29,746 nucleotides of DNA from contig JAFUUB010000074.1 of the NCBI GenBank assembly GCA_017483985.1, forward strand, positions 1-29,746, in the 5' to 3' direction. Every line of letters starts with the position of its first letter. Position 1 is the first letter of the stretch. This DNA comes from Bacteroidales bacterium (GTDB lineage Bacteria; Bacteroidota; Bacteroidia; Bacteroidales; UBA932). Shown here in pieces: positions 15,525 through 23,789 of the stretch. Under the pieces are notes generated by a model. That model did not search any database. It was not told the origin of the DNA and was given only the letters and a program-made list of their open reading frames with translations. The position numbers and the translations under genes were made by a program.

Positions 15525-16883
15525 ATGAGAATCGTGATCGAAGGAGCCGGACAGGTCGGCTCCCACCTGGCAAAGATGCTGGCTTCCGAGGCTAATGAAA
15601 TCACCGTCATCGACCAGGACGAAGCCCGCCTGGCAAAACTGGCGATGACCGTGGACGTGGTGACCCTGGCCGGGCCCGCTTCGTCCATCCGCACCCTCAA
15701 GGAGGCGGATGTCGACCATGCGGACCTGTTCATCGCGGTCAACCCGTTCACGTCGCAGGACGTCAATATCGTCAGCGCCTTGCTGGCCAAGAAGCTAGGC
15801 TGCCCGAAAGTCTGTGCGCGCATCGATGACGAGGAGTACCTGTCCTATGAGAACAAGTACCTCTTCACGGAAATGGGCATCGACATGATGTTCTATCCGG
15901 AAAAGATCGCGGCCGGGGAGATTGTGGACCTGCTCAAGCGAACGGCCTCGACCGAGGCGATGGACTTTGCCCGCGGCCGGCTCCAGATGGCCGTGTTCAA
16001 GCTGGAGGAAGACTCTCCCCTGCTGGACATGAAACTGACGGAATTCGCGGCGGCCGTCTCCACGGAGGAACTGCAGTTCCGCGTCGTTGCCGTCTCCCGC
16101 GGGTCCGAGACCCTGATGCCGAGACCGGACATGCGCTTCAAATACCATGACCTGGTCTTCATCATCACCAAACGCGAAGGGATCGCCCCGATCATGGCCT
16201 TCCTCGGCAAGAGCAACATCGAGGTCGGCAAGCTGATGATCCTGGGCGGCAGCCAGATCGGCGGCATGCTCGCCAAGAGCCTGAGCAAGCAGATGGAGAC
16301 GATCAAGGTCATCGACAAGGACCGCCAGCGGTGCCTGGACCTGAGCGAGAAGACGGACGACAACGTCATCGTGGTCCATGGTGACGGACGGAATTCCGAC
16401 CTGCTGCTGGAGGAGAACATCAAGGAATACGATGCCTTCGTGGCCGTTACCGGCAATGATGAGGCCAACATCCTGGCCTGCGTGGTCGCCCGCAAGTTCG
16501 GCGTGCCGCGGACCATCGCCCAGGTCGAAAACCTGGAGTATGTCAAACTGGCCGAAGACATGGGGGTCGACGCCGTCATCAACAAGAAGCTCATCACGGC
16601 GGGACGCATCTTCAAGATGACCCTGTCCAACAAGGTCCGGTTCGTCAAATACATGAACGGGACCGACGCCGAGGTCCTCGAATACATCGTCTCCCCGGGA
16701 AGCCGGATCACGAAGCTGCCGCTGAAGGAACTGGCGTTCCCGCAGAATGCCGTCATCGGCGGCGTCATCCGCGGCAACGACACCTTCATCGCCGTGGGTG
16801 ACACCCAGATCGAAGCCTACGACCGGGTGGCCGTATTCGCCCTTCCCTCCGCCGTGGCCGAGGTTGACAAATTCTTCAAATAG
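15525..16883 (+). CDS. trkA: Trk potassium uptake regulatory subunit TrkA
   Basis: A 452-residue protein with two RCK modules in tandem. The first Rossmann motif is IEGAGQVGSHLA (residues 5-16) with acidic Asp30, and the second is LGGSQIGGMLA (about 240-250). Each is followed by an RCK-C domain. This is the length and order of full TrkA, the NAD(H)- and nucleotide-binding peripheral subunit that gates the TrkH/TrkG potassium channel. No trkH follows; instead an ABC-F gene starts 5 bases downstream, so the membrane partner must be elsewhere. Confidence 0.94.
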   Translation: MRIVIEGAGQVGSHLAKMLASEANEITVIDQDEARLAKLAMTVDVVTLAGPASSIRTLKEADVDHADLFIAVNPFTSQDVNIVSALLAKKLGCPKVCARIDDEEYLSYENKYLFTEMGIDMMFYPEKIAAGEIVDLLKRTASTEAMDFARGRLQMAVFKLEEDSPLLDMKLTEFAAAVSTEELQFRVVAVSRGSETLMPRPDMRFKYHDLVFIITKREGIAPIMAFLGKSNIEVGKLMILGGSQIGGMLAKSLSKQMETIKVIDKDRQRCLDLSEKTDDNVIVVHGDGRNSDLLLEENIKEYDAFVAVTGNDEANILACVVARKFGVPRTIAQVENLEYVKLAEDMGVDAVINKKLITAGRIFKMTLSNKVRFVKYMNGTDAEVLEYIVSPGSRITKLPLKELAFPQNAVIGGVIRGNDTFIAVGDTQIEAYDRVAVFALPSAVAEVDKFFK

Positions 16884-16888
16884 CGGAC

Positions 16889-18676
16889 ATGGCGAGCTAC
16901 CTCCAGATCGAGAACATCTCCAAGTCCTACGGTCCGAAAATCCTGTTCGAGCGGATCAGTTTCAATATCAACGAAGGCGACAAGATCGCCCTGATCGCGC
17001 CGAACGGAACGGGAAAGACGTCCCTGCTGCGCATCCTGGCCGGCAAGGACAAGTCCGACACCGGCGGCAAGATCACCTTTCTGAAAGACATCCGCATCGC
17101 CTTCCTGGAACAGGAATATGATTACGACCCGCAGGCCGGCATCTTCGACCAGGTCCTCCGGGGCAGCGCGGAATTCATGCAGGACCTGGACCCGGACGGA
17201 CGCTTCGCCTACGAACTGCGGATCCGCCAGCTGCTGACCAGTTTCGGGCTGACCGATCCGGGCGCGCCGATGAAGAGCCTCTCCGGCGGTGAAATCAAAC
17301 GCGTGGCCCTCACGCAGATGCTGGCGACCGAGGCGGATTTCTACATCATGGACGAGCCCACCAACCACCTGGACATCGACGCCATCGAGTTCCTGGAGAA
17401 TTACCTGGGCCGCTCCCGCTGTACCCTGCTGATGGTAACCCATGACCGGTACTTCCTGGAGCGTACGTGCAACATCGTCCTCGAAATGGACCACGGCGCC
17501 GTGTACCAGTACCGGGGCGATTACGAGAACTACCTGGAGAAGCGGCAGGAACGGATCGACAATTACAACGCCGAAACGGACAAGGTCCGCAACATCCTGC
17601 GCCGGGAACTGGAGTGGATGCGCAGTACGCCCTGCGCCCGGACCGGAAAGGCGAAATACCGCAAGGACGCCTTTTACGAACTGAAGGACCGGGCCGAGCA
17701 GGTCTACCGGACCTCCCAGGTGGACATGGGCGAAGTGGCCGGTTCCTCCCGGCTGGGCAGCAAGATCATCAACTGCAAGGATGTCAGTTTCTGGTACGGC
17801 GGCAAATGCTACCTGGACCGGTTCACCTACAATTTCCAGCGGTATGAGCGGGTCGGCATCGTGGGGCGGAACGGAGCGGGCAAGACGACCTTCATCAACC
17901 TGCTGACCGGGAACATGGATCCGGACGATCCGGGCGTGCTGACCGGCGTCATCGACCGCGGCGAGTCCCTCCGGATCGGATACTACCACCAGCGGGGCAT
18001 CCGGTTTGACGAAGACCAGACGGTGCTGGAAACGGTCAATGACACCCACCTGCTGTCCCGTTTCCTGTTCCCGCATGACATGCTGAACAACAAGCTGTCC
18101 AAGCTCTCCGGAGGCGAGAAGCGGCGGCTCTACCTGCTGACGATCCTGATACAGCAGCCGAACCTGCTGATCCTCGACGAACCGACGAACGACCTGGACA
18201 TCGTGACCCTCAACGTCCTGGAAGAATACCTCAAAGAATACAAAGGATCCCTGATCATCGTCTCGCACGACCGGCATTTCCTCGACCGGCTGGTCGATCA
18301 CCTGCTGGTCTTCTGCGGGGACGGCGTCGTCAAGGATTTCATCGGCGGCTATACCGAATACCGCACCTGGCTGAAGGACTATGAAGCCGCCCAGAAAGCC
18401 GCGGCCCGGACCGCCGCGGCCAAACCCGCGGCGACCGTCCAGCAAGGCCCGGCTCCCGTCCGGAAGAAAATGACGTTCAAGGAGAAACGGGAATTCGAGC
18501 AGCTGGAACAAGAACTGGAGGCCCTGAACGCAGAAAAGGCCGCCCTGTCCAATCAGATGAACAGCGGCAGCCTCCCCTATGACCAGCTCCAGGCCGCCTC
18601 GGAACGGTTCGGCTCCCTCTCGGCCGAAATCGACGAAAAAGAGCTCCGTTGGCTGGAGCTCTCTGAATTACAATGA
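16889..18676 (+). CDS. ABC-F family ATPase (Uup/EttA-type translation factor)
   Basis: A 595-residue soluble protein with two ABC domains and no membrane segments. Domain 1 has Walker A APNGTGKTS (37-45), signature LSGGE (131-135) and the Walker B end DEPTNH (155-160). Domain 2 has GRNGAGKTT (326-334), LSGGE (406-410) and LLILDEPTND (427-436). A linker of about 90 residues separates them, and a C-terminal coiled coil (about 520-595) suggests the Uup branch. ABC-F proteins act on ribosomes, in translation or antibiotic protection. The protein ends on a TGA after ...LELSELQ, a natural end for the coiled coil. The frame stays open for another 50 codons through a 57-bp tandem repeat. Confidence 0.93.
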   Translation: MASYLQIENISKSYGPKILFERISFNINEGDKIALIAPNGTGKTSLLRILAGKDKSDTGGKITFLKDIRIAFLEQEYDYDPQAGIFDQVLRGSAEFMQDLDPDGRFAYELRIRQLLTSFGLTDPGAPMKSLSGGEIKRVALTQMLATEADFYIMDEPTNHLDIDAIEFLENYLGRSRCTLLMVTHDRYFLERTCNIVLEMDHGAVYQYRGDYENYLEKRQERIDNYNAETDKVRNILRRELEWMRSTPCARTGKAKYRKDAFYELKDRAEQVYRTSQVDMGEVAGSSRLGSKIINCKDVSFWYGGKCYLDRFTYNFQRYERVGIVGRNGAGKTTFINLLTGNMDPDDPGVLTGVIDRGESLRIGYYHQRGIRFDEDQTVLETVNDTHLLSRFLFPHDMLNNKLSKLSGGEKRRLYLLTILIQQPNLLILDEPTNDLDIVTLNVLEEYLKEYKGSLIIVSHDRHFLDRLVDHLLVFCGDGVVKDFIGGYTEYRTWLKDYEAAQKAAARTAAAKPAATVQQGPAPVRKKMTFKEKREFEQLEQELEALNAEKAALSNQMNSGSLPYDQLQAASERFGSLSAEIDEKELRWLELSELQ

Positions 18677-18679
18677 TCC

Positions 18680-18793
18680 GATAACCAGAAGGAACGGTTC
18701 TTTTTCCGACCATTTGCCCGGGTAGGGTCGCGAAGCGATAATCAGAAGGAACGGCTCTTTTTTCGACCATTTGCCCGGGTAGGGTCGCGAAGC
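18680..18793. repeat. 57-bp tandem direct repeat, two copies
   Basis: Units 18680-18736 and 18737-18793 are nearly identical, with a few substitutions such as GGTTCT against GGCTCT. Both begin GATAA(C/T)CAGAAGGAACGG and end GGGTCGCGAAGC. They lie immediately after the ABC-F stop codon. Because 57 is a multiple of three, the ABC-F frame reads an imperfect 19-residue repeat through them. Confidence 0.85.
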
Positions 18794-18823
18794 GATAGGG
18801 AGAAAAAAGAGCCGTTCCTTCTG
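18743..18823. terminator. Bidirectional terminator-like stem between abcF and pgi
   Basis: CAGAAGGAACGGCTCTTTTTTC (18743-18764) is perfectly inverted at 18802-18823, giving a 22-bp stem. The 37-base interior holds a smaller TCGC-GAA-GCGA hairpin. The stem base carries runs of six T on one strand and six A on the other. It lies between convergent genes. The first tandem copy of the arm (18686 onward) could also pair with the same right arm. Confidence 0.75.
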
Positions 18824-18829
18824 AACTAA

Positions 18830-20215
18830 TTATGCCAGGCGCGCGCGAAGGGCTTCGCCGGCGGCCTCGTAACCCGGCTTGTTCAGCAGGGCGAACATAT
18901 TCTTCTTATAAGCCTCGACACCCGGCTGGTTGAACGGGTTGACACCGAGCGTATAAGCGCTCACGCCGCAAGCGAACTCGAAGAAATAGAACAGACGGCC
19001 GATATTGCGGGCATCGATCCGCTCGACACTGACCTCAAGCTGCGGAACGCCGCCGTCAATATGGGCAAGCTTCGTTCCAAGCTGCGCCATGGCACCGCAA
19101 TGCTCAACATGCTGGCCGGCCAGGAAATTCAGCTGGTCCAAGTTCTGGTCATCGGTACCGATCAGCACGCTGCGGTTCGCATTCTCCACATTGATGACGG
19201 TCTCGAACATCAGCCGCTCACCCTCCTGGATGAACTGCCCCAGGGAATGCAGGTCGGCGGTATTGTTCACGCTGGCCGGGAAGATACCCTTTCCATCCTT
19301 GCCTTCAGACTCGCCATACAGCTGCTTCCACCACTCGCCCAGATACTGGAGTTTCGGGTTATAGGTCACCATGACCTCAACCTTCTTGCCCAGTTCCGTG
19401 TACAGGAGGTTCCGCATGGCGGCATAGACCACGGCCGGGTTCGACTCGGAACGGACGGCAAGGCTCTCCTCCATCTCGACGGCACCCTGCAGCATCTCGC
19501 GGATGTCAAAACCGGCGACCAGGATCGGCAGGAGACCGACCGGGGTCAGGACGGAGAAACGGCCGCCCACGTTGTCCGGAACGACGAAAGTCTTGTAGCC
19601 CTTCTCGCTGGAGAGGACCTTGAGTGCGCCACGCTGGGCGTCCGTGATGGCGACGATACGCTCGGAAGCATCCTTGTACTTCTTCTCGATGAACTCCTTG
19701 ACCAGGCGGAACGCAACGGCCGGTTCGGTCGTGGTACCGGACTTGGAGATCACGATGCAGGCCGTATTGCGCTCGGCAGCCAGGTCCATCAGCTCGGCGA
19801 CATATTCCTCGGAGAGGTTGTTGCCGGCGAAAACGACATCCGGTGCGGTCTTGCTGCTGAGCAGCTTGCCGAAATTATGGGACAGGGCCTCGATGGCGCA
19901 GCGGGCACCCAGGTAGGAACCGCCGATGCCGATGACGATCACCAGGTCGACCTTCTTTTCCTTCCAGCAGTCACGGACAGCCTCGCAAGCCTCGATCAGG
20001 CCTTCAGGGGTGGCCGGGATGGGATAACCGGCGGTCTGCTTTCCCGTCTTCGGGTCGAGAACCTCGGAAGGGAGGTGCTTCCAACCCAGGAAATCAGCGC
20101 CTGCGCCCTGTTCCCCCTCGAGGATATCGAACGCGGCAAGGGCCTTCTGTACATACTGCTTGTAATCTGCCTCCTTGACAAAGGACTGGCAGCCGGAAAC
20201 GTTGACTTTAACCAT
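18830..20215 (-). CDS. pgi: Glucose-6-phosphate isomerase
   Basis: A 461-residue glycolytic isomerase interconverting glucose-6-phosphate and fructose-6-phosphate. It is the shorter bacterial PGI type. Visible family segments are VIGIGGSYLGARCAIE, SKSGTTTEPAVAFR (phosphate-binding Ser-Gly-Thr-Thr loop), VGGRFSVLTPVGLLPI and the second signature region near GKDGKGIFPASVNNT. The ATG at 20215 is preferred over an in-frame upstream one at 20287, because the minus-strand -7 box TACATTTG lies between them and the protein then starts at the usual place. Confidence 0.95.
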   Translation of the reverse strand: MVKVNVSGCQSFVKEADYKQYVQKALAAFDILEGEQGAGADFLGWKHLPSEVLDPKTGKQTAGYPIPATPEGLIEACEAVRDCWKEKKVDLVIVIGIGGSYLGARCAIEALSHNFGKLLSSKTAPDVVFAGNNLSEEYVAELMDLAAERNTACIVISKSGTTTEPAVAFRLVKEFIEKKYKDASERIVAITDAQRGALKVLSSEKGYKTFVVPDNVGGRFSVLTPVGLLPILVAGFDIREMLQGAVEMEESLAVRSESNPAVVYAAMRNLLYTELGKKVEVMVTYNPKLQYLGEWWKQLYGESEGKDGKGIFPASVNNTADLHSLGQFIQEGERLMFETVINVENANRSVLIGTDDQNLDQLNFLAGQHVEHCGAMAQLGTKLAHIDGGVPQLEVSVERIDARNIGRLFYFFEFACGVSAYTLGVNPFNQPGVEAYKKNMFALLNKPGYEAAGEALRARLA

Positions 20216-20257
20216 ATCTATCTTGCTGTTTGTAAATTGCATGCAAAAGGACAGGGA

Positions 20258-20265
20258 CAAATGTA
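20258..20265 (-). promoter_or_regulatory. -7 box (TACATTTG) of pgi
   Basis: TACATTTG on the minus strand leaves a leader of about 40 bases to ATG 20215. No clear -33 TTTG is seen. Confidence 0.4.
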
Positions 20266-20320
20266 CGGGTTTTCTCCCGAAATCCATCCCTGTCCGATCA
20301 GGTAAAACGATACAAAAATC

Positions 20321-21190
20321 TTACATCGTCATCCGCTCGAGCGCCAGCTCGACCAGCTTACGGATCTGCGGCTTGTAATCGGGGTTGCTGCTCTGCAGGT
20401 AGCGGTTGGCGATGGCGCAGCACACGGTGCAGGCCTCATGGCCGAGATGGCGGGCCAGACCGGCCAGCGGAGCGCTCTCCATCTCGAAATTGGTGATGCG
20501 GTAGTCGCCGAAGCGGAAGGACTCGATGTTCTCCAGCATGTCCGGCATGGCCAGCGGAACCCGGACGACGCGTCCCTGGGGACCATAGAAACCCGGTGCG
20601 GAGATCGTCACGCCCTTGACGGTGCAATCCGCGAAACGGCGGATGATCTCGTCGCTCGCCTTGACGAAATACGGGGACGGGAGATGCGGATCCCAGTTCA
20701 TGTGGGCCTTGAACGCCTCTTCAACTTCGATATCCGTCACCTTTTCCCGGTTGGCATACCAGTTCATCACGCCGTCGAATCCGACGGACATGTGCGAAAG
20801 GATGAAGGAGCCCAGCGGGATGTCGGCATGGAGGGCTCCGGAAGTGCCGATGCGAAGGATATGGAGAGTCTTGTGCTCGGGCTTGACCTCACGCGTGGCG
20901 AAATCGATGTTGGCCAGGGCATCCAGCTCCGTCATGACGATGTCGATGTTGTCCGGTCCGATGCCGTGGGACAGGACGGTCAGGCGCTTACCGTTGTAGC
21001 GGCCGGTAACGGAGACGAACTCCCGGGAAGCATGGCGGAATTCCAGGTCGGTCAGGTATTCCGCAATCATGTCGACACGGCCGGGGTCTCCGACCATGAT
21101 GACGGTATCGGCCAGCTCTTCCGGCCGGATGTGGATATGGAACGCGGAACCGTCCGCGTTGATGATCAGTTCAGATTCGGGAATTCTCAT
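20321..21190 (-). CDS. Nucleoside phosphorylase (uridine phosphorylase-like)
   Basis: A 289-residue enzyme of the PNP_UDP_1 (NP-I) superfamily. It catalyses reversible phosphorolysis of nucleosides for salvage. Visible motifs are VGDPGRVDMIAEYL near the N-terminus (phosphate/ribose site), LSHGIGPDNIDIVMTEL, RIGTSGALHADIPLGSF (the Gly-Thr-Ser-Gly phosphate motif) and NFEMESAPLAGLARHLGH, whose MES contacts ribose. This pattern fits uridine phosphorylase or a broad-specificity relative; hexameric E. coli Udp is the nearest archetype I can name. The start at 21190 lies 21 bases after a TATATTTG box. The much longer in-frame ORF upstream would cross the promoter. Confidence 0.88.
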   Translation of the reverse strand: MRIPESELIINADGSAFHIHIRPEELADTVIMVGDPGRVDMIAEYLTDLEFRHASREFVSVTGRYNGKRLTVLSHGIGPDNIDIVMTELDALANIDFATREVKPEHKTLHILRIGTSGALHADIPLGSFILSHMSVGFDGVMNWYANREKVTDIEVEEAFKAHMNWDPHLPSPYFVKASDEIIRRFADCTVKGVTISAPGFYGPQGRVVRVPLAMPDMLENIESFRFGDYRITNFEMESAPLAGLARHLGHEACTVCCAIANRYLQSSNPDYKPQIRKLVELALERMTM

Positions 21191-21211
21191 GATTATGCGG
21201 TTTGTAAAAAG

Positions 21212-21219
21212 CAAATATA
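21212..21219 (-). promoter_or_regulatory. -7 box (TATATTTG) of the nucleoside phosphorylase
   Basis: TATATTTG on the minus strand lies 21 bases before ATG 21190 and faces the DUF4293 promoter at 21241. Confidence 0.5.
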
Positions 21220-21240
21220 GTTTTTTCCCGCCGGATTTCC

Positions 21241-21248
21241 TATTTTTG
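21241..21248 (+). promoter_or_regulatory. -7 box (TATTTTTG) of the DUF4293 gene
   Basis: TATTTTTG fits TAnnTTTG and ends 20 bases before ATG 21269. It is divergent from and close to the nucleoside phosphorylase promoter. Confidence 0.45.
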
Positions 21249-21268
21249 TACCACAAAACCCAAACACC

Positions 21269-21694
21269 ATGTGGCAAAGAGTACAAACCTTATATCTCGC
21301 AATCTCGACCGTCCTCATCTTCCTGCTTTTCTTCCTGCCGAAGGCCGTCACCCTCGGATCGGGCGATGAGATTTCCTTCATCAGCTATGTGCCGTATCTC
21401 ATCCTGCTGATCATCACAACCGCCCTGAACCTGCTGGCCCTGACGACCTGGAAGTTCCGGGTCTTCCAGATGCGCACCGCCACCCTCACGGCCTTGCTGA
21501 CCCTCGCCCTGCAGATCTGGCTGGTCGTGGATTTCCTGGCCACGAGAGGACAGGTCACCTTCAAGGTCTTTGCGATCTTCCCCCTGATCGCCGTGATCCT
21601 GGACATCCTGGCCATACGCGGCATCTTCGCCGACCAGATGCTCGTAGAGAGTGCATCCAGCCTGCGGAAATCCCGCCGCGAACGCCGGAAATAA
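21269..21694 (+). CDS. DUF4293-family four-helix membrane protein
   Basis: A 141-residue integral membrane protein that starts MWQRVQTLYLAISTVLIF, the hallmark opening of DUF4293, a Bacteroidota family of unknown function. Four hydrophobic segments are visible (about 8-25, 40-57, 68-88, 98-115), followed by a basic tail (RKSRRERRK). Its TAA is immediately followed by the complement of the TAA of the convergent LytTR gene, so there is no room for a separate terminator. Confidence 0.85.
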   Translation: MWQRVQTLYLAISTVLIFLLFFLPKAVTLGSGDEISFISYVPYLILLIITTALNLLALTTWKFRVFQMRTATLTALLTLALQIWLVVDFLATRGQVTFKVFAIFPLIAVILDILAIRGIFADQMLVESASSLRKSRRERRK

Positions 21695-22585
21695 TTATTT
21701 CGTCGCGTTGAATACCGCCAGGACATTGGCGGCATAGGTCTTCGTCACGGGCACGGGCTGCGTGGCGTCGTTCTCAAGTTCCACCACATACCCGTCCTCT
21801 CCCTTCCGGAGCACCTTGACCTTGCCCATATTGACGATGCAGCTGCGGTTGCACCGCACGAGCGGGCTGCCGCTGAAGCTCTCCTCGAGCGTCCGCAGCC
21901 GGCAGCGGAGCATGTACTTGGTCAGCTGGCCCTTGCTGTCGGTGTACCAGACGATGACGTAGTTGTCGTTGGCTTCGATATAATACAGATTCTCCAGGCT
22001 CACGACCATCTTCAGCACGCCGTTGTTGTCGAACAGGGTGACTTTCTGTTCATCTTTGGGGGCGATCGGCTGGTCGGAAACAACGTTCCGGTAGTTCATC
22101 AGCCGGATGGTGTTGTTCTTGTCGATGATGGTGAAGTACATGCCGGCGATGATGGCCGGAATCACAAGGGAAACGAAGGCATAGGCCAGGGCTCCCATAT
22201 AAATGTCGCCGAAGGAACGGTCCTGCAGGTTGATGATGCCGAACCGGTCGCCCTGTACCGTGAAGATGGCATAGAGCAGGCAGACCAGCAGCGTCTCTCC
22301 CACGATCCAGAGGACATATTGGAGATAGGTCATCGGCATGGCCCGGAGGGCATACATGATCCGGCGGCTGAGGATGATGGTCAGCAGGCTGATGATGTAG
22401 AAAAGGGCCGTAAAGGCGAACGCCTGCGAGCCGTCCAGCGCGAACCAGGCATTGTGGGAATACGGGATGCTGATCAGCATGAATACCAGCGCGAACAGGG
22501 CCGTGAAAGTCACGGTCGCAATCATCTGGTACTTCCCACGCAGGAAGGACGGGATATGGTTCTTCTTCGTCTGTGCCACTAGCAT
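21695..22585 (-). CDS. Membrane-anchored LytTR-type transcriptional regulator
   Basis: A 296-residue protein. The N-terminal half has about four to five transmembrane segments (about residues 20-45, 55-75, 85-110, 135-160). The C-terminal ~100 residues form a LytTR DNA-binding domain, with YYIEANDNYVIVWY and RCRLRTLEESFSGSPLVRCNRSCIVNMGKV. It lacks a receiver domain, so it is not a classical response regulator; it probably senses a membrane signal directly. ATG 22585 is chosen because the -7 box at 22609-22616 lies between it and the longer ORF start at 22633. No partner kinase is adjacent. Confidence 0.85.
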   Translation of the reverse strand: MLVAQTKKNHIPSFLRGKYQMIATVTFTALFALVFMLISIPYSHNAWFALDGSQAFAFTALFYIISLLTIILSRRIMYALRAMPMTYLQYVLWIVGETLLVCLLYAIFTVQGDRFGIINLQDRSFGDIYMGALAYAFVSLVIPAIIAGMYFTIIDKNNTIRLMNYRNVVSDQPIAPKDEQKVTLFDNNGVLKMVVSLENLYYIEANDNYVIVWYTDSKGQLTKYMLRCRLRTLEESFSGSPLVRCNRSCIVNMGKVKVLRKGEDGYVVELENDATQPVPVTKTYAANVLAVFNATK

Positions 22586-22608
22586 ACCCTGGACGTATAT
22601 CAAGCATA

Positions 22609-22616
22609 CAAAGATA
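22609..22616 (-). promoter_or_regulatory. -7 box (TATCTTTG) of the LytTR gene
   Basis: TATCTTTG on the minus strand lies 23 bases before ATG 22585 and settles the start choice for this gene. Confidence 0.5.
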
Positions 22617-22729
22617 GTCTTTTTTCTTTTCAATGCGCCCGGCTTTTTCCCGATTTCACCCCAAATAAGACGATTTCACCCCTAAAAACGACCAAAAACC
22701 AAATTCCCGGAACATTCGCCACAATTATT

Positions 22730-22759
22730 TTTGATTCTCACGCGCGCGTTGTAGTTTTG
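22730..22759 (+). promoter_or_regulatory. Full Bacteroidota promoter of fabH
   Basis: This is the best promoter in the window. A -33 TTTG (22730-22733) and a -7 TAGTTTTG (22752-22759) are separated by 18 bases. The leader to ATG 22784 is about 20 bases. Confidence 0.65.
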
Positions 22760-22783
22760 TCGCGTATTTAAAACCAACGAACC

Positions 22784-23731
22784 ATGAAAATCATCGGAAC
22801 AGGAAGCGCTATGGCCAAGAAAGTCGTCTCCAACGACATGATCGCCGAATTTCTTGACACCAGCGATGAATGGATCTCCCAACGCACCGGCATCCGGACC
22901 CGCCACGTCATTTCCGACGAGGAACTCGAGGATCTGGCCATCCAGGCCGCCCAAAATGCGTTGGAAATGTCCGGGCTGAAGCCGACGGACATTGACTTCA
23001 TCATCTGCTCCAACGTCATGAATGAATATATCACCCCGAACCTCGGCAGCGTCATCGCCTACAAGATGGGCATGAATTGCCCCAGCATCGACGTCAATGC
23101 CGCCTGTCCGGGATTCATCTTCGCCCTGGATATCGCCGAGAACCGCTGGCGGGCCGGGAAGGCGGAGAATGTCCTCATCATCTGCGCCGAGGAGCCGACC
23201 CGCATGCTCGACTGGAAGGACCGTTCGACCAGTGTCCTCTTCGGAGACGGCGCCGGAGCCGTGGTCCTCACCGGCGGAGACAACGTCAAGGGCATCAAGC
23301 TCAATGCGCAGCCGGCCCCGGACAAGATCTGGGAGCGCCGGGTCCTGGAACCCACCCCGTTCATCACCAAGGCGGAGATGAACGTGCCGATGCAGATGAA
23401 AGGCCGCGAGGTCTTCCGCTTCGCCGTCAGTGCCTCCACCACCGAGGTCGAGGCCCTGCTGAATGAGATCGGCATGACCAAGGACCGTGTCAGCTACTAC
23501 ATGATCCACCAGGCCAACCTGCGCATCATCGACGCCATCAAGAATTACCTCGGCGAACCGGAGTCCAAATTCCCGGTCAACATCTACGACCATGGAAACT
23601 CCTCTTCCGCCTCCTGCCCCATCCTGCTGGACGAGTGCAACCGCAAGGGCATGTTCAAACCGGGCGACGTCCTGGTGTTCAGCGCCTTTGGCGCCGGGCT
23701 CCTTTCGGCAGCGGCCGTTGTGGAATGGTAA
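22784..23731 (+). CDS. fabH: 3-oxoacyl-ACP synthase III (KAS III)
   Basis: A 315-residue thiolase-fold condensing enzyme that starts fatty-acid synthesis by joining an acyl-CoA primer to malonyl-ACP. The Cys-His-Asn triad is intact: Cys108 in NAACPGF, His242 in MIHQAN and Asn272 in DHGNSSSAS, at nearly the same positions as in E. coli FabH. WISQRTGIRTR near residue 30 is the conserved CoA-binding region. It heads a fabH-fabF-fabZ cluster with a strong promoter of its own. Start and length are typical of the family. Confidence 0.94.
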   Translation: MKIIGTGSAMAKKVVSNDMIAEFLDTSDEWISQRTGIRTRHVISDEELEDLAIQAAQNALEMSGLKPTDIDFIICSNVMNEYITPNLGSVIAYKMGMNCPSIDVNAACPGFIFALDIAENRWRAGKAENVLIICAEEPTRMLDWKDRSTSVLFGDGAGAVVLTGGDNVKGIKLNAQPAPDKIWERRVLEPTPFITKAEMNVPMQMKGREVFRFAVSASTTEVEALLNEIGMTKDRVSYYMIHQANLRIIDAIKNYLGEPESKFPVNIYDHGNSSSASCPILLDECNRKGMFKPGDVLVFSAFGAGLLSAAAVVEW

Positions 23732-23746
23732 GTCGGGAATTATTGT

Positions 23747-23754
23747 TATATTTG
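23747..23754 (+). promoter_or_regulatory. -7 box (TATATTTG) before fabF
   Basis: TATATTTG lies in the 58-base gap between fabH and fabF, 35 bases before ATG 23790. It may be an extra promoter for fabF-fabZ. Confidence 0.45.
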
Positions 23755-23789
23755 CAGAATATTAATAACACGGATATCTATTTTTTACT

